From: Acinetobacter portensis
GTDB lineage: Bacteria; Pseudomonadota; Gammaproteobacteria; Pseudomonadales; Moraxellaceae
NCBI RefSeq assembly: GCF_023158935.1
Contig: NZ_CP096121.1
Coordinates: 248,001-312,000 of the forward strand
Length of the DNA stretch: 64,000 nucleotides
Direction of reading: 5' to 3'
Under the pieces are notes generated by a model. It had not been told where the DNA came from. It saw only the letters and a list, made by a program, of their open reading frames with translations, and ran no database searches. This document shows positions 1 through 10,223 of the stretch, piece after piece (position 1 is the first letter of the stretch; every line of letters starts with the position of its first letter). Made by a program: the position numbers and the translations under genes.

Positions 1-13
1 TTACATTAGTGAT

Positions 14-637
14 GTGAGTATGGAAAATTTAGATCGAATGTTGTTATGGCCAGAAATCCGTTTATTGAACTCTCCAGATACAACCACTGATCAATTTTTT
101 ATCTATGGCTGGAGTCCTAAGATTTTTGTTCAAAATGCTGGTGGATCACATCACATGGCTGCTGCACATTACTTGGCTAAGAAACTGAGCCAATGTGTGC
201 CGATTCAAGGCAAAGTAAGTTTGAATCTAATCTCAAGTAAAGCACTTCAAAACTTTGATTCAAAATACGCTGCGTTCGCCGTGCCAGATGATGCATTGAT
301 TGATATGGGGAATGATTTATCAGAATCAGGGCTTGAATATCAGCTGGTGTTTTTCCGTGAACGTGAAGTTAATTTTATCTTCTTCAAAAAGAATGATCAG
401 AATGCCCGTGTTATTTCGCTATTCAACAATCTGCATGCTTCATTGAATGGTGCATTAAAGTCGGCGGTTCAAGCGCAATTCAAAAATGAAGCACTACTCA
501 CAGTCATGAGTGCTAACCTCTCTGATACATCAGAAGATCAATTCTTTAGCACACGACCTCACTTGGCTGAGATCTACAATCACGTTCAAAACGAAATTTG
601 TTTGAGTGGTCCTAAACCGACTAGCCCGACAATCTAA
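14..637 (+). CDS. hypothetical protein, 207 aa
   Basis: No family recognised. Soluble; GTG start at 14, with an alternative ATG at 20 and no clear ribosome-binding site before either. The central stretch around residues 43-55 contains GGSHH followed by an alanine/leucine helix, and the rest is mixed alpha/beta. It is the first of six closely packed plus-strand genes (14-2946), so it is probably an operon member; the operon may begin outside the window. Confidence 0.75.
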   Translation: MSMENLDRMLLWPEIRLLNSPDTTTDQFFIYGWSPKIFVQNAGGSHHMAAAHYLAKKLSQCVPIQGKVSLNLISSKALQNFDSKYAAFAVPDDALIDMGNDLSESGLEYQLVFFREREVNFIFFKKNDQNARVISLFNNLHASLNGALKSAVQAQFKNEALLTVMSANLSDTSEDQFFSTRPHLAEIYNHVQNEICLSGPKPTSPTI

Positions 638-649
638 GGGGTAGGGAAT

Positions 650-1156
650 ATGGATCACCAATCATCAACTACACCACATGCACTCATTCTCGGTCTGACA
701 CTTGAACAGGCCATTTCTGTTTTAGCAAAGAAACCCGTTGATGCTACCCACTACAACTATCTTGAAGATGACGAGTACAACACCTACGTCATGATGAAAC
801 CTGAGTGGACTAGCCTCAACAAACATGCCTACCTACATGTAGATGGCTTAACCCATGAGCGTAAATGGATGTTTATGCCGAATGCTTCAGGTGAGTACAA
901 CTTGCTAGAGGGCTGTATTGACCTGTTTGAACTTAACCAGGCCATCGAACAGCAATATCTTGTGTTTGAACAATTCCTGAATGGCCACGGCGCACCGTTC
1001 CGCAAAGTTGGTGAGAAGTTTTCTTTTGTCACTCAACTTCTCTTTGATGCATGGGTGATAGATCCAGAACGTGCGATTCAAAAACTTCATGAGATGAAGG
1101 AAACAAAAATCTCATTACAAGTGCCTTTGCTTCATGGGGATAGTCAGCATGATTGA
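650..1156 (+). CDS. hypothetical protein, 168 aa
   Basis: No family recognised. A soluble, acidic protein that starts 12 bp after the preceding stop behind GGGTAGGG, a good ribosome-binding site. It overlaps the next gene by 8 bp if that gene starts at 1149, suggesting translational coupling. Part of the 14-2946 run. Confidence 0.75.
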   Translation: MDHQSSTTPHALILGLTLEQAISVLAKKPVDATHYNYLEDDEYNTYVMMKPEWTSLNKHAYLHVDGLTHERKWMFMPNASGEYNLLEGCIDLFELNQAIEQQYLVFEQFLNGHGAPFRKVGEKFSFVTQLLFDAWVIDPERAIQKLHEMKETKISLQVPLLHGDSQHD

Positions 1157-1691
1157 TACGCAAAATACTAATGAAAACATTGCTTCAGAAATTGAAGCTC
1201 GTAGCGCTTTTGAAAATAGATACGGCGTGGTCGGTAGTCTGTTGGCCAGTGGCAACTATTCTTCTTGGGTGCATCAGGCGAAATGGGAAGCTTTTCGTGA
1301 TGGTTGGATGCAAAGTGAAGTAGAAACTAAAAAATCTATCTATCAAATGCAAACACCAGCCATCAGCGATGACCAATTGGAAGTGGAAAAATTACTGCAG
1401 TTGCTCGATGACTTTTGGAATAAGAAATGGGGCGATTGGAAATCATCTGCAGATATGGTGGCGCAAGGTGAGGCAAATGCCTATGAACATGCGAGAGGAT
1501 TGCTTGAAACGGCGATAAAACAAGATGAAGCCACATGCCAGTGGTTACGCAATCAATTGGCAACGATTCAAACTGAATTGGATGCTTTTATCACATTCGT
1601 TAATGAACACCTTGTTTACCATGAAAGTGATGGTCCAGATTTAATGTCGAAGATCCAGAAGCTCAAACATTTGATAAAGGTTAAACCATGA
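1149..1691 (+). CDS. hypothetical protein, 180 aa
   Basis: No family recognised. The ATG at 1149 is chosen because GGGGAT lies 8-12 bp before it; an in-frame ATG at 1134 would add five residues. The protein is helical and tryptophan-rich in the middle (WNKKWGDWKSS), with a likely coiled-coil second half (residues about 95-170). Its stop overlaps the next start (ATGA). Confidence 0.75.
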   Translation: MIDTQNTNENIASEIEARSAFENRYGVVGSLLASGNYSSWVHQAKWEAFRDGWMQSEVETKKSIYQMQTPAISDDQLEVEKLLQLLDDFWNKKWGDWKSSADMVAQGEANAYEHARGLLETAIKQDEATCQWLRNQLATIQTELDAFITFVNEHLVYHESDGPDLMSKIQKLKHLIKVKP

Positions 1692-2059
1692 TTACGGTTC
1701 AAATAGAGATGTGTGGCTTTGGGATTAAACGGCGTTGGGAGTTTGGAGATCCGCGCCGTGCGCCAATTACAGTTTTAGAAATGGGCTTCATTAAGGTTTG
1801 TAAAATGCGTGGTGATAGCAAACTGGTTGAGTTCATGAGGGGTTATGCAGACGACAAAGAATTCAACTGGCATCCCAAAGTTCGCATTGCACGTAGAAAA
1901 GCAGAACGTAAAGCCTATTCGTACTATGACAACCACTACAAACAGCAGATTAGAGAACTTTTCGATCGCCAAAATGTAGACCGCCAAAAACAATATGAAT
2001 TGGAACGCCAAAACAAAGCGTTATTGGCTGTTATTGAACTTAAAAAAGAACAATCGTAG
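1688..2059 (+). CDS. hypothetical protein, 123 aa
   Basis: No family recognised. Basic protein. The second half (about residues 60-120) is rich in Arg, Lys, Gln and Tyr and reads as a charged helix, possibly nucleic-acid binding; this is a guess from composition only. Its start overlaps the preceding stop (ATGA). Confidence 0.75.
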   Translation: MITVQIEMCGFGIKRRWEFGDPRRAPITVLEMGFIKVCKMRGDSKLVEFMRGYADDKEFNWHPKVRIARRKAERKAYSYYDNHYKQQIRELFDRQNVDRQKQYELERQNKALLAVIELKKEQS

Positions 2060-2068
2060 GTATATACC

Positions 2069-2488
2069 ATGACGGGAATTGAATATTTTCAGAAATATGG
2101 CTGGAGTCACGCCGTCCAGTCCGTTAGTCGAATTCCAAGTGAATACAACGAATATTCACCAGAACTCAAAACTGTTGTTGTAAACGGCAACTTTCGTTAT
2201 GCGATGGCTGCGGAAATCAGCAAAAAGAAAACTGAAGTCTATGTCACTGAGCTCAAACAAATCATTGAGAGTGAAAAGCTACTAGAAGACTTCTTTAACT
2301 TGAATCTGGTTGGTATAGAAAAAGGCTTAAGTAATGCTAAGCGTGAAATGCAAGACATGGAAGAACAGGGGATTGTTGAATTCAACCATCGTTTTGATGA
2401 CGACCTGACTTGCACCACGGAACGCATGAAACTTGCCATCGCTCAAATAGACCATCTTTATCAAAACAACATTACAAAAAGTGAGTAA
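2069..2488 (+). CDS. hypothetical protein, 139 aa
   Basis: No family recognised. Mostly helical with charged heptad-like stretches from residue 50 onward. It lies 9 bp after the previous gene and overlaps the next one by one base (TAATG), so it is translationally coupled. Confidence 0.75.
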   Translation: MTGIEYFQKYGWSHAVQSVSRIPSEYNEYSPELKTVVVNGNFRYAMAAEISKKKTEVYVTELKQIIESEKLLEDFFNLNLVGIEKGLSNAKREMQDMEEQGIVEFNHRFDDDLTCTTERMKLAIAQIDHLYQNNITKSE

Positions 2489-2946
2489 TGCCCATGTTAG
2501 AAATGTTCCAAAATCAAACTATGCGATATATCTCTATTGCCATTGGCGTGATTAGTATCTTTATATTCCTGTACCTACTTAAACTCGGTGAGGGGCTTGT
2601 CATTAGCCTTATGGTTGCTGTGTTCATATGTGGTTTGAGTTTACTCAAACTGAAAAACTACTATGAAAAAAATAACCCATACATCAGTGCAGAACACCTT
2701 GCTTGGCTGTATGGTGAATTGCAAGAATATGACCAGGATCTATTCACAACTGTTAGCAATCTGACCAAGAGTACTGGACGTTTAGAATTGAGCCAGCTTA
2801 AATCAATCCGTAACCGCTATGCTTCTTCCATGAACGAAACTCAACTACAAGCATTGGCCAGTGAACATACTGAAGAAAGCAAATATCGCTTAGACCAGTA
2901 CAACTACTCAATTTATGTGATGGATGAAGTCATTAATCAATATTAA
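2488..2946 (+). CDS. hypothetical membrane protein, 152 aa
   Basis: Two predicted transmembrane helices near the N-terminus (about residues 12-29 and 33-50) are followed by a roughly 100-residue soluble helical domain. No family recognised. It is the last gene of the 14-2946 run and the only one with membrane segments. Confidence 0.75.
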   Translation: MPMLEMFQNQTMRYISIAIGVISIFIFLYLLKLGEGLVISLMVAVFICGLSLLKLKNYYEKNNPYISAEHLAWLYGELQEYDQDLFTTVSNLTKSTGRLELSQLKSIRNRYASSMNETQLQALASEHTEESKYRLDQYNYSIYVMDEVINQY

Positions 2947-3045
2947 TGGCTGTATGCAATCTCTATTAACATCGCCGTGTTATATATCTGCTATACGCGG
3001 TATCAAATGTATAAAGAGATATAAAACTATTGAAAGGTTTATAAA

Positions 3046-3558
3046 ATGAACACAACTCTACCTATTCTTATTCATAGCGTTATTGGTGGTATTGGTGAAC
3101 ATCCAGATGCTAAAAAACGAAGCTTAGGATACGGCGCTATCATGCTGTATATACCGATTGAACATATGGTCGGTTCAGGTGTACTTAAGCTGATGATTGA
3201 TGTGAATACACTGTCGATCTATGCGTCTGAAAATCCTAATTACCTAAAACAACCACATACCATCAATGAAGCTTCTCACTTGTGGAATGCATTGCGCTTT
3301 GACAGTGCTTCTAAAGCCAGCCGGAAGGTCATTCATGATAATGGGTATGTTGAGTGTTTGTTTTCCATTCCTATGAAGGTTCTTGAGCCATTTATGGATG
3401 CTGAATTGATTCAAAACGAATTAGGACTTCCATACATGGCCATCGATCAAACTGACAAGTCGAAATGCATGCCGATTTGGTATGATGATGTCAGTAAATC
3501 TACCAATCAATTTATTGATGGCAACTACAACGATTATCCTGGTGTGCAGGCATCTTAA
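3046..3558 (+). CDS. hypothetical protein, 170 aa
   Basis: No family recognised. Soluble, with its own ribosome-binding site (GAAAGG, about 10 bp before ATG). The 100-bp gap before it holds GC-containing inverted sequence (around 2968-3000) and an AT-rich promoter-like stretch, so it is probably transcribed separately from the upstream run. Confidence 0.7.
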   Translation: MNTTLPILIHSVIGGIGEHPDAKKRSLGYGAIMLYIPIEHMVGSGVLKLMIDVNTLSIYASENPNYLKQPHTINEASHLWNALRFDSASKASRKVIHDNGYVECLFSIPMKVLEPFMDAELIQNELGLPYMAIDQTDKSKCMPIWYDDVSKSTNQFIDGNYNDYPGVQAS

Positions 3559-3564
3559 ATTTTT

Positions 3565-3599
3565 AAGAAAAGTTTTTAGCTTTGATGGTTTATTAATAT
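3565..3599 (+). promoter_or_regulatory. promoter of the AGTTTT-N17 class
   Basis: AGTTTT at 3571-3576 lies 17 bp before TAATAT at 3594-3599. This is a plus-strand example of the promoter class seen at many backbone genes. It reads toward the membrane protease-like gene at 3698. Confidence 0.6.
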
Positions 3600-3641
3600 A
3601 TTTATATCGACCACATTGGCGATGATGAAGAGAACAGACTC

Positions 3642-3675
3642 AATATGGCCCGTTTAATGGGCCACATTTATTTTT
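3642..3675 (+). terminator. terminator-like hairpin inside a leader
   Basis: TGGCCC-GTTTAAT-GGGCCA is followed by a T-rich run. It lies between the promoter at 3565-3599 and the GTG start at 3698, so it may end the upstream transcript or act as an attenuator. A short reading frame at 3621-3656 (MMKRTDSIWPV) runs into its first arm. Confidence 0.5.
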
Positions 3676-3697
3676 ATAGATTAGGGATGCCAACGGC

Positions 3698-4684
3698 GTG
3701 AAAACAAAAATCATTTTAAACATCATTTTGTGGACCTTAACCGTCCTAACTTGTTTTGCGTGGATTGCCTTTACGTTTATTCAACCAGTTGGCTACACCA
3801 TGACTTTTCTTGTTATTTTAATCTTGATGACAGTAGTGCTCAGCTGGTGCTTGGCAACACCTTATATTAAGACCAAAGACCGAACCAAGCGACTAGACGA
3901 AAACTTTATGCTACTTATGCTCTCTGTTGCTGTTGTTCCATTCCTAATGTTTCTACTGTCATATGGTTTTATATGGTGTTTCAAAACGCTAGAAAAGAAA
4001 CAGTTCAACCATGACCATATTGCTGCGATGGTACCGGGTAGTAACTTCAATCAACTACAAAAGTTTGCCAAGGAAAACTACAACGCGCCACTTGTGTTAG
4101 GTGACTTTAACGAAAGTTGGGCTTTAACTTCCTTAGATATACCGCAAGCTTCTCCAGCTTCATTAAGATCTAGTACAGGATATTGCCTGGTGAATATGTC
4201 TAAAACCAGCATGAACACCATGTATAAAGAAGCAAAAACCGATGTAAGCTACAACGATTGGGAAATGCTGATATTAGCGCACGAGTTATCTCACTGTTTA
4301 GATCGTGCGACCGATGTGCCTGGTGAACTTGGCCAGCCACTTAAAGCATTAAATTCAATTGCGCCGTCTGATCGGTCCAAAGTAAAGATGGATGATGTAT
4401 CTACCTTTGTAACCGCTGAAAGTAGCGGTAAAACGCAACTATGGCGAGAATCTTATGCGGATCTGTTTGCGGTAGGTTTTATGTCACTTGATCCAAAATA
4501 CGATACTGCAGCGTTAAGAGAAAGCCTGATTAAATTACGTGAAAAACGTAAGGCACAAGATCCAACCCATAATTCGGTGTGTTGGTTGCAGTATTCTAAG
4601 AGTCAGCCTTTCCCACAAAAAGGTTCGGATGTTTTTTCTTGGGCAAATAACATCAGAATTAAAGCGCCGTGCGAGTTGAAATAA
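3698..4684 (+). CDS. membrane-anchored M48-like metalloprotease candidate, 328 aa
   Basis: Four hydrophobic segments lie in the first 105 residues (about 5-27, 32-50, 67-90 and the end of that block). A soluble domain follows, carrying HELSH in the context LILAHELSHCLD (about residues 196-207). This matches the HExxH zinc-protease signature, and a downstream Glu in ESYADLF could be the third ligand. The substrate is unknown. The GTG start follows TAGGGATG. A four-codon frame (ATG at 3687) ends on the start codon (GTGA), which could couple initiation. A promoter and terminator-like hairpin precede the gene, so attenuation is possible. Confidence 0.65.
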   Translation: MKTKIILNIILWTLTVLTCFAWIAFTFIQPVGYTMTFLVILILMTVVLSWCLATPYIKTKDRTKRLDENFMLLMLSVAVVPFLMFLLSYGFIWCFKTLEKKQFNHDHIAAMVPGSNFNQLQKFAKENYNAPLVLGDFNESWALTSLDIPQASPASLRSSTGYCLVNMSKTSMNTMYKEAKTDVSYNDWEMLILAHELSHCLDRATDVPGELGQPLKALNSIAPSDRSKVKMDDVSTFVTAESSGKTQLWRESYADLFAVGFMSLDPKYDTAALRESLIKLREKRKAQDPTHNSVCWLQYSKSQPFPQKGSDVFSWANNIRIKAPCELK

Positions 4685-4701
4685 CTTGTCTTCAGACAAA
4701 T

Positions 4702-4731
4702 TAAAAGCCCGAATTTCGGGCTACTTTTATA
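4702..4731. terminator. bidirectional terminator
   Basis: AGCCCGAATTTCGGGCT with A-rich and T-rich flanks lies between the convergent genes ending at 4684 and 4740. A smaller hairpin (TTGTC-TTCA-GACAA) precedes it. Confidence 0.8.
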
Positions 4732-4739
4732 CCAGCTAA

Positions 4740-5117
4740 TTAACAATAAAAGCCAGGGCTTATAGTTGGTGCAGACATATCATCATAGACGCAATCTATA
4801 CTGACTGCAGGTTTATCAATGTGGCTAAATAAGCTTGGATTGACCAATTGATTTGTTAGCTTAGATTTTTCTATACTAAAGCCAACCAGTTCAACTTCAC
4901 AATCACACACGTAATGGAATTTTGCCTTACCGTGCAACACAAATACATTAGGTGACTTCTCATACATCTTGAAGTACTCGGCTTGAGTTTGTGACAATGG
5001 AACCTCCAGCACCACAAAGCCATTTGGTACGACAAAAACTGCAGATCCATCATTTACTGAGTAAACGATGGCTTGAACATCAGAAGCACGTTCAAAACCC
5101 ACACTTTTTTTTATCAT
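4740..5117 (-). CDS. hypothetical protein, 125 aa
   Basis: No family recognised. Beta-rich soluble protein. It follows the 5131-5493 gene by 13 bp on the same strand and is probably co-transcribed with it. The C-terminus runs up to the bidirectional terminator. Confidence 0.7.
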   Translation of the reverse strand: MIKKSVGFERASDVQAIVYSVNDGSAVFVVPNGFVVLEVPLSQTQAEYFKMYEKSPNVFVLHGKAKFHYVCDCEVELVGFSIEKSKLTNQLVNPSLFSHIDKPAVSIDCVYDDMSAPTISPGFYC

Positions 5118-5130
5118 TTAGATTACCTTT

Positions 5131-5493
5131 TTATATTGTAGCGAATGAACGTTGTAAAACAGATTGTAGATCTGCTTCATTTGTAATATTCGCCTCGAGC
5201 GCAGCGTTTCGTACATCAGCTAGGTTTAACCAATGGCGGTGCTCAGCTTTAGTTTTTTCAATTTTGTGTGGTGTTCTTGGGTATTCCCAACTCCAGTAAT
5301 GCTTTTTATAAATCTCCTTATCTTTCACAAGATACGCCTGTATAGATTGACTATCCTCATTAGTTGCATAGCCAACGCCAAAGTAAATATCTAAACCTTG
5401 CTTTAGTGCAGTTTGATAATCGGCTTCAAATTGAATAACAAGGGATTCAATCCTAGCTTCATGAGAAAAGATACTAGATAGTTTTAATATCAC
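5131..5493 (-). CDS. hypothetical protein, 120 aa
   Basis: No family recognised. The GTG start at 5493 is chosen because the shared leader sits directly before it: hairpin GGC-ATATT-GCC, then AAACTTGGAG. Soluble, charged, with tryptophans in the middle. It probably forms a two-gene unit with 4740-5117. Confidence 0.7.
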   Translation of the reverse strand: MILKLSSIFSHEARIESLVIQFEADYQTALKQGLDIYFGVGYATNEDSQSIQAYLVKDKEIYKKHYWSWEYPRTPHKIEKTKAEHRHWLNLADVRNAALEANITNEADLQSVLQRSFATI

Positions 5494-5562
5494 ACGGCTC
5501 CAAGTTTAAGGCAATATGCCTCGAGATAAAACCATTATAACGGTCAAAATCCACTAAATTAG
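5494..5562 (-). promoter_or_regulatory. shared-type leader and promoter
   Basis: The ribosome-binding segment is at 5498-5504, the covarying hairpin (GGC/GCC arms) at 5510-5520 and the -10 TATAAT at 5534-5539. The -35 (CTAATT at the 17-bp position) is a weak match to the class. Confidence 0.55.
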
Positions 5563-5946
5563 TTTATTTAAAAAAAATTTCATTAAAGTTAAACCATTGA
5601 AGATTAAAACATACGGCGAAAAACTTAGGTTTTTTATTCAATATTAATCAGACTTACTCAAATTTAGTCTAGATGAACTGGTATTTTTAAAATTAAGGCT
5701 GCTTCGCGTTCCCATTTGTGAACAGATTCTCATTTTTGAGAATGAATTATATTTCATTTTTTGACTGACACTGGAACAATTAGCCATAGACGAGTAGGGG
5801 GTGGGTAAAGCCATATACCACATTTAAGAAATAACGCCGTAGTGGTGTTAATTCATTGTTAATTGAATATGGTTTGAATTAAGGCTTGATGGAAATGCAT
5901 TAGTAGAATTATGGGTGCTGAATTATCAAAATTAAGTTTTGGATTA
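5563..5946. other. gene-free AT-rich stretch
   Basis: About 380 bp without a convincing gene. It holds one inverted repeat (ATTCTCA-TTT-TGAGAAT, around 5727-5745) and otherwise AT-rich sequence. Confidence 0.5.
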
Positions 5947-5976
5947 TTTTAATCAACTAAAAAAACATCGTTTGCG
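5947..5976 (-). repeat. dyad repeat copy 1
   Basis: On the minus strand this reads CGCAAACGATG, a T run, then AGTTGATTAAAA. It is the most distant member from a gene start and the only copy left of the resistance island. Confidence 0.7.
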
Positions 5977-6022
5977 TTTATAAAGCCAGCAGTTGATCAA
6001 TTAGCTGATCAACGCAAGGGTA

Positions 6023-6155
6023 TTAACCTTTTTTATGGTTTAAATACTTTTGAGTACGTTCTAATAATTTCGGGATGGTTTTTTCTGCTTCTTCTTGGGT
6101 GAGATGCAAACCATAAAATTTATTAGTTGTTCCGTAGCTTTCATTAAGTACTGAA
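6023..6155 (-). pseudogene. 3' remnant of a backbone gene cut by ISCR2
   Basis: An open minus-strand frame ends at 6023 with about 44 codons (ending in TQEEAEKTIPKLLERT...KKG). It is continuous up to the ISCR2 edge at 6155, where the rest of the gene is missing. No start codon belongs to it. The missing 5' part was not found elsewhere in the window, so sequence was lost when the island formed. Confidence 0.6.
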
Positions 6156-8003
6156 TGGGAGTGACGGGCACTGGCTGGCAATGTCTAGCAACGGCAGGCA
6201 TTTCGGCTGAGGGTAAAAGAACTTTCCGCTAAGCGATAGACTGTATGTAAACACAGTATTGCAAGGACGCGGAACATGCCTCATGTGGCGGCCAGGACGG
6301 CCAGCCGGGATCGGGATACTGGTCGTTACCAGAGCCACCGACCCGAGCAAACCCTTCTCTATCAGATCGTTGACGAGTATTACCCGGCATTCGCTGCGCT
6401 TATGGCAGAGCAGGGAAAGGAATTGCCGGGCTATGTGCAACGGGAATTTGAAGAATTTCTCCAATGCGGGCGGCTGGAGCATGGCTTTCTACGGGTTCGC
6501 TGCGAGTCTTGCCACGCCGAGCACCTGGTCGCTTTCAGCTGTAAGCGTCGCGGTTTCTGCCCGAGCTGTGGGGCGCGGCGGATGGCCGAAAGTGCCGCCT
6601 TGCTGGTTGATGAAGTACTGCCTGAACAACCCATGCGTCAGTGGGTGTTGAGCTTCCCGTTTCAGCTGCGTTTCCTGTTTGCCAGCCGGCCCGAGATCAT
6701 GGGGTGGGTGCTGGGCATCGTTTACCGCGTCATTGCCACGCACCTGGTCAAGAAAGCGGGCCATACCCACCAAGTGGCCAAGACGGGCGCGGTCACCCTG
6801 ATCCAGCGTTTTGGATCGGCGCTCAATCTGAATGTTCACTTCCACATGCTGTTTCTCGACGGTGTGTATGTCGAGCAATCCCACGGCTCAGCGCGTTTCC
6901 GCTGGGTCAAGGCGCCGACCAGCCCAGAGCTCACCCAGCTGACGCACACCATCGCCCACCGGGTGGGTCGCTATCTGGAACGGCAAGGCCTGCTGGAACG
7001 GGATGTCGAAAACAGCTATCTGGCCTCGGATGCGGTGGATGACGACCCGATGACACCCCTGCTGGGGCACTCGATCACTTACCGTATCGCTGTCGGTTCA
7101 CAGGCGGGGCGAAAGGTGTTCACTTTGCAAACTCTGCCGACCAGTGGTGATCCGTTCGGTGACGGGATTGGCAAGGTAGCCGGGTCCAGCCTGCACGCCG
7201 GCGTGGCGGCCAGGGCCGATGAACGCAAGAAGCTCGAACGGCTGTGCCGGTACATCAGCCGCCCGGCGGTATCCGAGAAGCGGCTGTCGTTAACACGAGG
7301 CGGCAACGTGCGCTACCAGCTCAAGACGCCGTACCGGGACGGCACCACGCACGTCATTTTCGAACCATTGGATTTCATTGCAAGGCTGGCCGCCCTGGTA
7401 CCGAAGCCCAGAGTCAACCTAACCCGCTTCCACGGGGTGTTCGCACCCAACAGTCGGCACCGGGCGTTGGTCACGCCGGCAAAACGGGGCAGGGGCAACA
7501 AGGTCAGGGTGGCTGATGAACCGGCAACACCAGCACAACGGCGAGCGTCGATGACATGGGCGCAACGGCTCAAGCGTGTTTTCAATATCGACATCGAGAC
7601 CTGCAGCGGCTGCGGCGGCGCCATGAAAGTCATCGCCTGCATTGAAGACCCTATAGTGATCAAGCAGATCCTTGATCACCTGAAGCACAAAGCCGAAACC
7701 AGCGGGACCAGGGCGTTACCCGAAAGCCGGGCGCCACCGGCTGAGCTGCTCCTGGGTCTGTTTGACTGACGAGCCTGAAGGCCAACGATACCAATCAAAA
7801 TGCTGCGTTCACAGCGCCGCGGCAGGGATCCGCCGTGCTGGTTGTCGGAAAAGGAGCCGCTAGTGGGAAAGAGGAGGGTAAATTTTCAGCGTTGCTGGCT
7901 CCCCGTCAGCCGGATTGGGTTGCATCGCAGGGGTGTCGAAAGAGTCAACTGCGGTCCAAAGCTGTTGGACTTGGGTGAAAAGGGCGTTTATTCTTCCTAT
8001 ACG
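6156..8003 (+). mobile_element. ISCR2 (IS91-like), complete copy
   Basis: About 1.85 kb, bounded by points where sequence identity with two partial copies begins or stops. The left edge (TGGGAGTGACGGGC) recurs at 11273 and the right edge (ending CTTCCTATACG) recurs at 16921. It carries the rcr2 transposase. ISCR elements move by rolling-circle-like replication and can take along adjacent DNA, here xerD-like, tet(X) and a recombinase. Confidence 0.85.
6276..7769 (+). CDS. rcr2: ISCR2 transposase Rcr2, 497 aa
   Basis: IS91-family transposase. A cysteine-rich zinc-finger-like region (CESCHAEHLVAFSCKRRGF followed by CPSC, about residues 75-100) precedes the catalytic part with histidines in LNVHFHMLFLDG. 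A second CSGCGG motif lies near the C-terminus. GC-rich, unlike the backbone. Known role: rolling-circle transposition of ISCR2 and adjoining genes. Confidence 0.9.
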   Translation: MPHVAARTASRDRDTGRYQSHRPEQTLLYQIVDEYYPAFAALMAEQGKELPGYVQREFEEFLQCGRLEHGFLRVRCESCHAEHLVAFSCKRRGFCPSCGARRMAESAALLVDEVLPEQPMRQWVLSFPFQLRFLFASRPEIMGWVLGIVYRVIATHLVKKAGHTHQVAKTGAVTLIQRFGSALNLNVHFHMLFLDGVYVEQSHGSARFRWVKAPTSPELTQLTHTIAHRVGRYLERQGLLERDVENSYLASDAVDDDPMTPLLGHSITYRIAVGSQAGRKVFTLQTLPTSGDPFGDGIGKVAGSSLHAGVAARADERKKLERLCRYISRPAVSEKRLSLTRGGNVRYQLKTPYRDGTTHVIFEPLDFIARLAALVPKPRVNLTRFHGVFAPNSRHRALVTPAKRGRGNKVRVADEPATPAQRRASMTWAQRLKRVFNIDIETCSGCGGAMKVIACIEDPIVIKQILDHLKHKAETSGTRALPESRAPPAELLLGLFD

Positions 8004-8011
8004 TCGATCGA

Positions 8012-8719
8012 TTGAATGAAGGACATATACAATCATTTCTCCGACATTTGGTTATGGAGCGAAAAGTTTCAATATCTTATCAAAACCAGGCAATCAATGC
8101 GATTAAGTTTTATTACGAACGTGTTTTGGGTGGACAACGGAAAACATATTTCATCGAAAGACCAAAAAAAGAAAAAACACTTCCTGTTGTGATGAGTGAA
8201 GAAGAAACCATTCGGGTACTACGCGCTATTGAAAACGTGAAACACAAGGCTATTCTGATGACTATTTATTCGGCAGGTTTGCGCATTTCTGAATGTATAA
8301 ACCTGAAAATAAAAGACATTGACTCCAAGCGCATGCAAATTCGTATAGAACAGTCAAAAGGAAAAAGAGGTCGTTATACCATTTTATCTGAGAAAACATT
8401 AATTATTTTAAGAACATACTTTATGGAATATAAACCAAAAGATTATTTATTTGAAGGTCAAAAAGGTGGCGCATACTCAAGCCGAAGTATTCAAAACATT
8501 TTTAAAGCAGCTGTTTTAAAAGCAAAGATTCAAAAGGAAGTTACTGTACATACCTTACGACATAGCTTTGCAACGCATTTGCTTGAGAATGGTACGAGTT
8601 TACGTTATATTCAATCGTTGTTAGGTCATTCAAGCAGTAAAACAACTGAGGTTTATACACATATTACCACCAAGGGAATGGAACAATTAAAAAGTCCGAT
8701 GGATTTGTTAGATATATAG
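8012..8719 (+). CDS. XerD-like tyrosine recombinase, N-terminally shortened
   Basis: 235 aa. The catalytic residues are visible: Arg in SAGLRISE, HTLRH, GHSS, and Tyr in TTEVYTHIT. The usual N-terminal core-binding domain is short because the frame begins 9 bp after the ISCR2 edge, using a TTG. Base composition suggests a Bacteroidetes-like origin, as for the tet(X) that follows. This xerD-tet(X) order is well known in Acinetobacter. Whether the fragment is active is uncertain. Confidence 0.8.
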   Translation: MNEGHIQSFLRHLVMERKVSISYQNQAINAIKFYYERVLGGQRKTYFIERPKKEKTLPVVMSEEETIRVLRAIENVKHKAILMTIYSAGLRISECINLKIKDIDSKRMQIRIEQSKGKRGRYTILSEKTLIILRTYFMEYKPKDYLFEGQKGGAYSSRSIQNIFKAAVLKAKIQKEVTVHTLRHSFATHLLENGTSLRYIQSLLGHSSSKTTEVYTHITTKGMEQLKSPMDLLDI

Positions 8720-8908
8720 AAAGGATTTGTATATTTGAGCAAAACTTAACAAAAAGCACTATGAATATAAATCCTTTTGAGAGAGTAGAAACGAACGGTA
8801 AACGGTTGAAAACGGATTTGTCACTGATAATGAAAGGTTTAGCAAAATAAGATATAGTGGATATATACGCCATTTGGCGTATAGCCACTTGTTATGTGCC
8901 ATTTTTGA
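8720..8908 (+). promoter_or_regulatory. region upstream of tet(X), with a perfect palindrome
   Basis: Contains TATATTTG near 8731 with a TTTG about 22 bp upstream, resembling the Bacteroides-type -33/-7 promoter. A perfect 20-bp inverted repeat (TATACGCCA-TT-TGGCGTATA) lies at 8864-8883, 25 bp before the start codon. Roles are inferred. Confidence 0.45.
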
Positions 8909-10075
<1,167 letters not shown>

Positions 10076-10223
10076 ACAGTAAGAAAAAACGGCTACTAAC
10101 AAGCAGTTTTGCAATAGTGGGGCAGAAGTGCAAAATTGAACTTGTGTGCTTCTATCAACTTTTGTACATTAGCTGCCAGTTTAAGATGGGTGCATTTGAG
10201 TATGCCCAAAGGAGCCCGCAAGT

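Noticed and set aside
7800..8015. ORF in the ISCR2 3' end (also at 16718)
   Set aside because: Lies in the non-coding end of ISCR2, odd composition, and its reading continues differently after the ISCR2 edge in the two copies.
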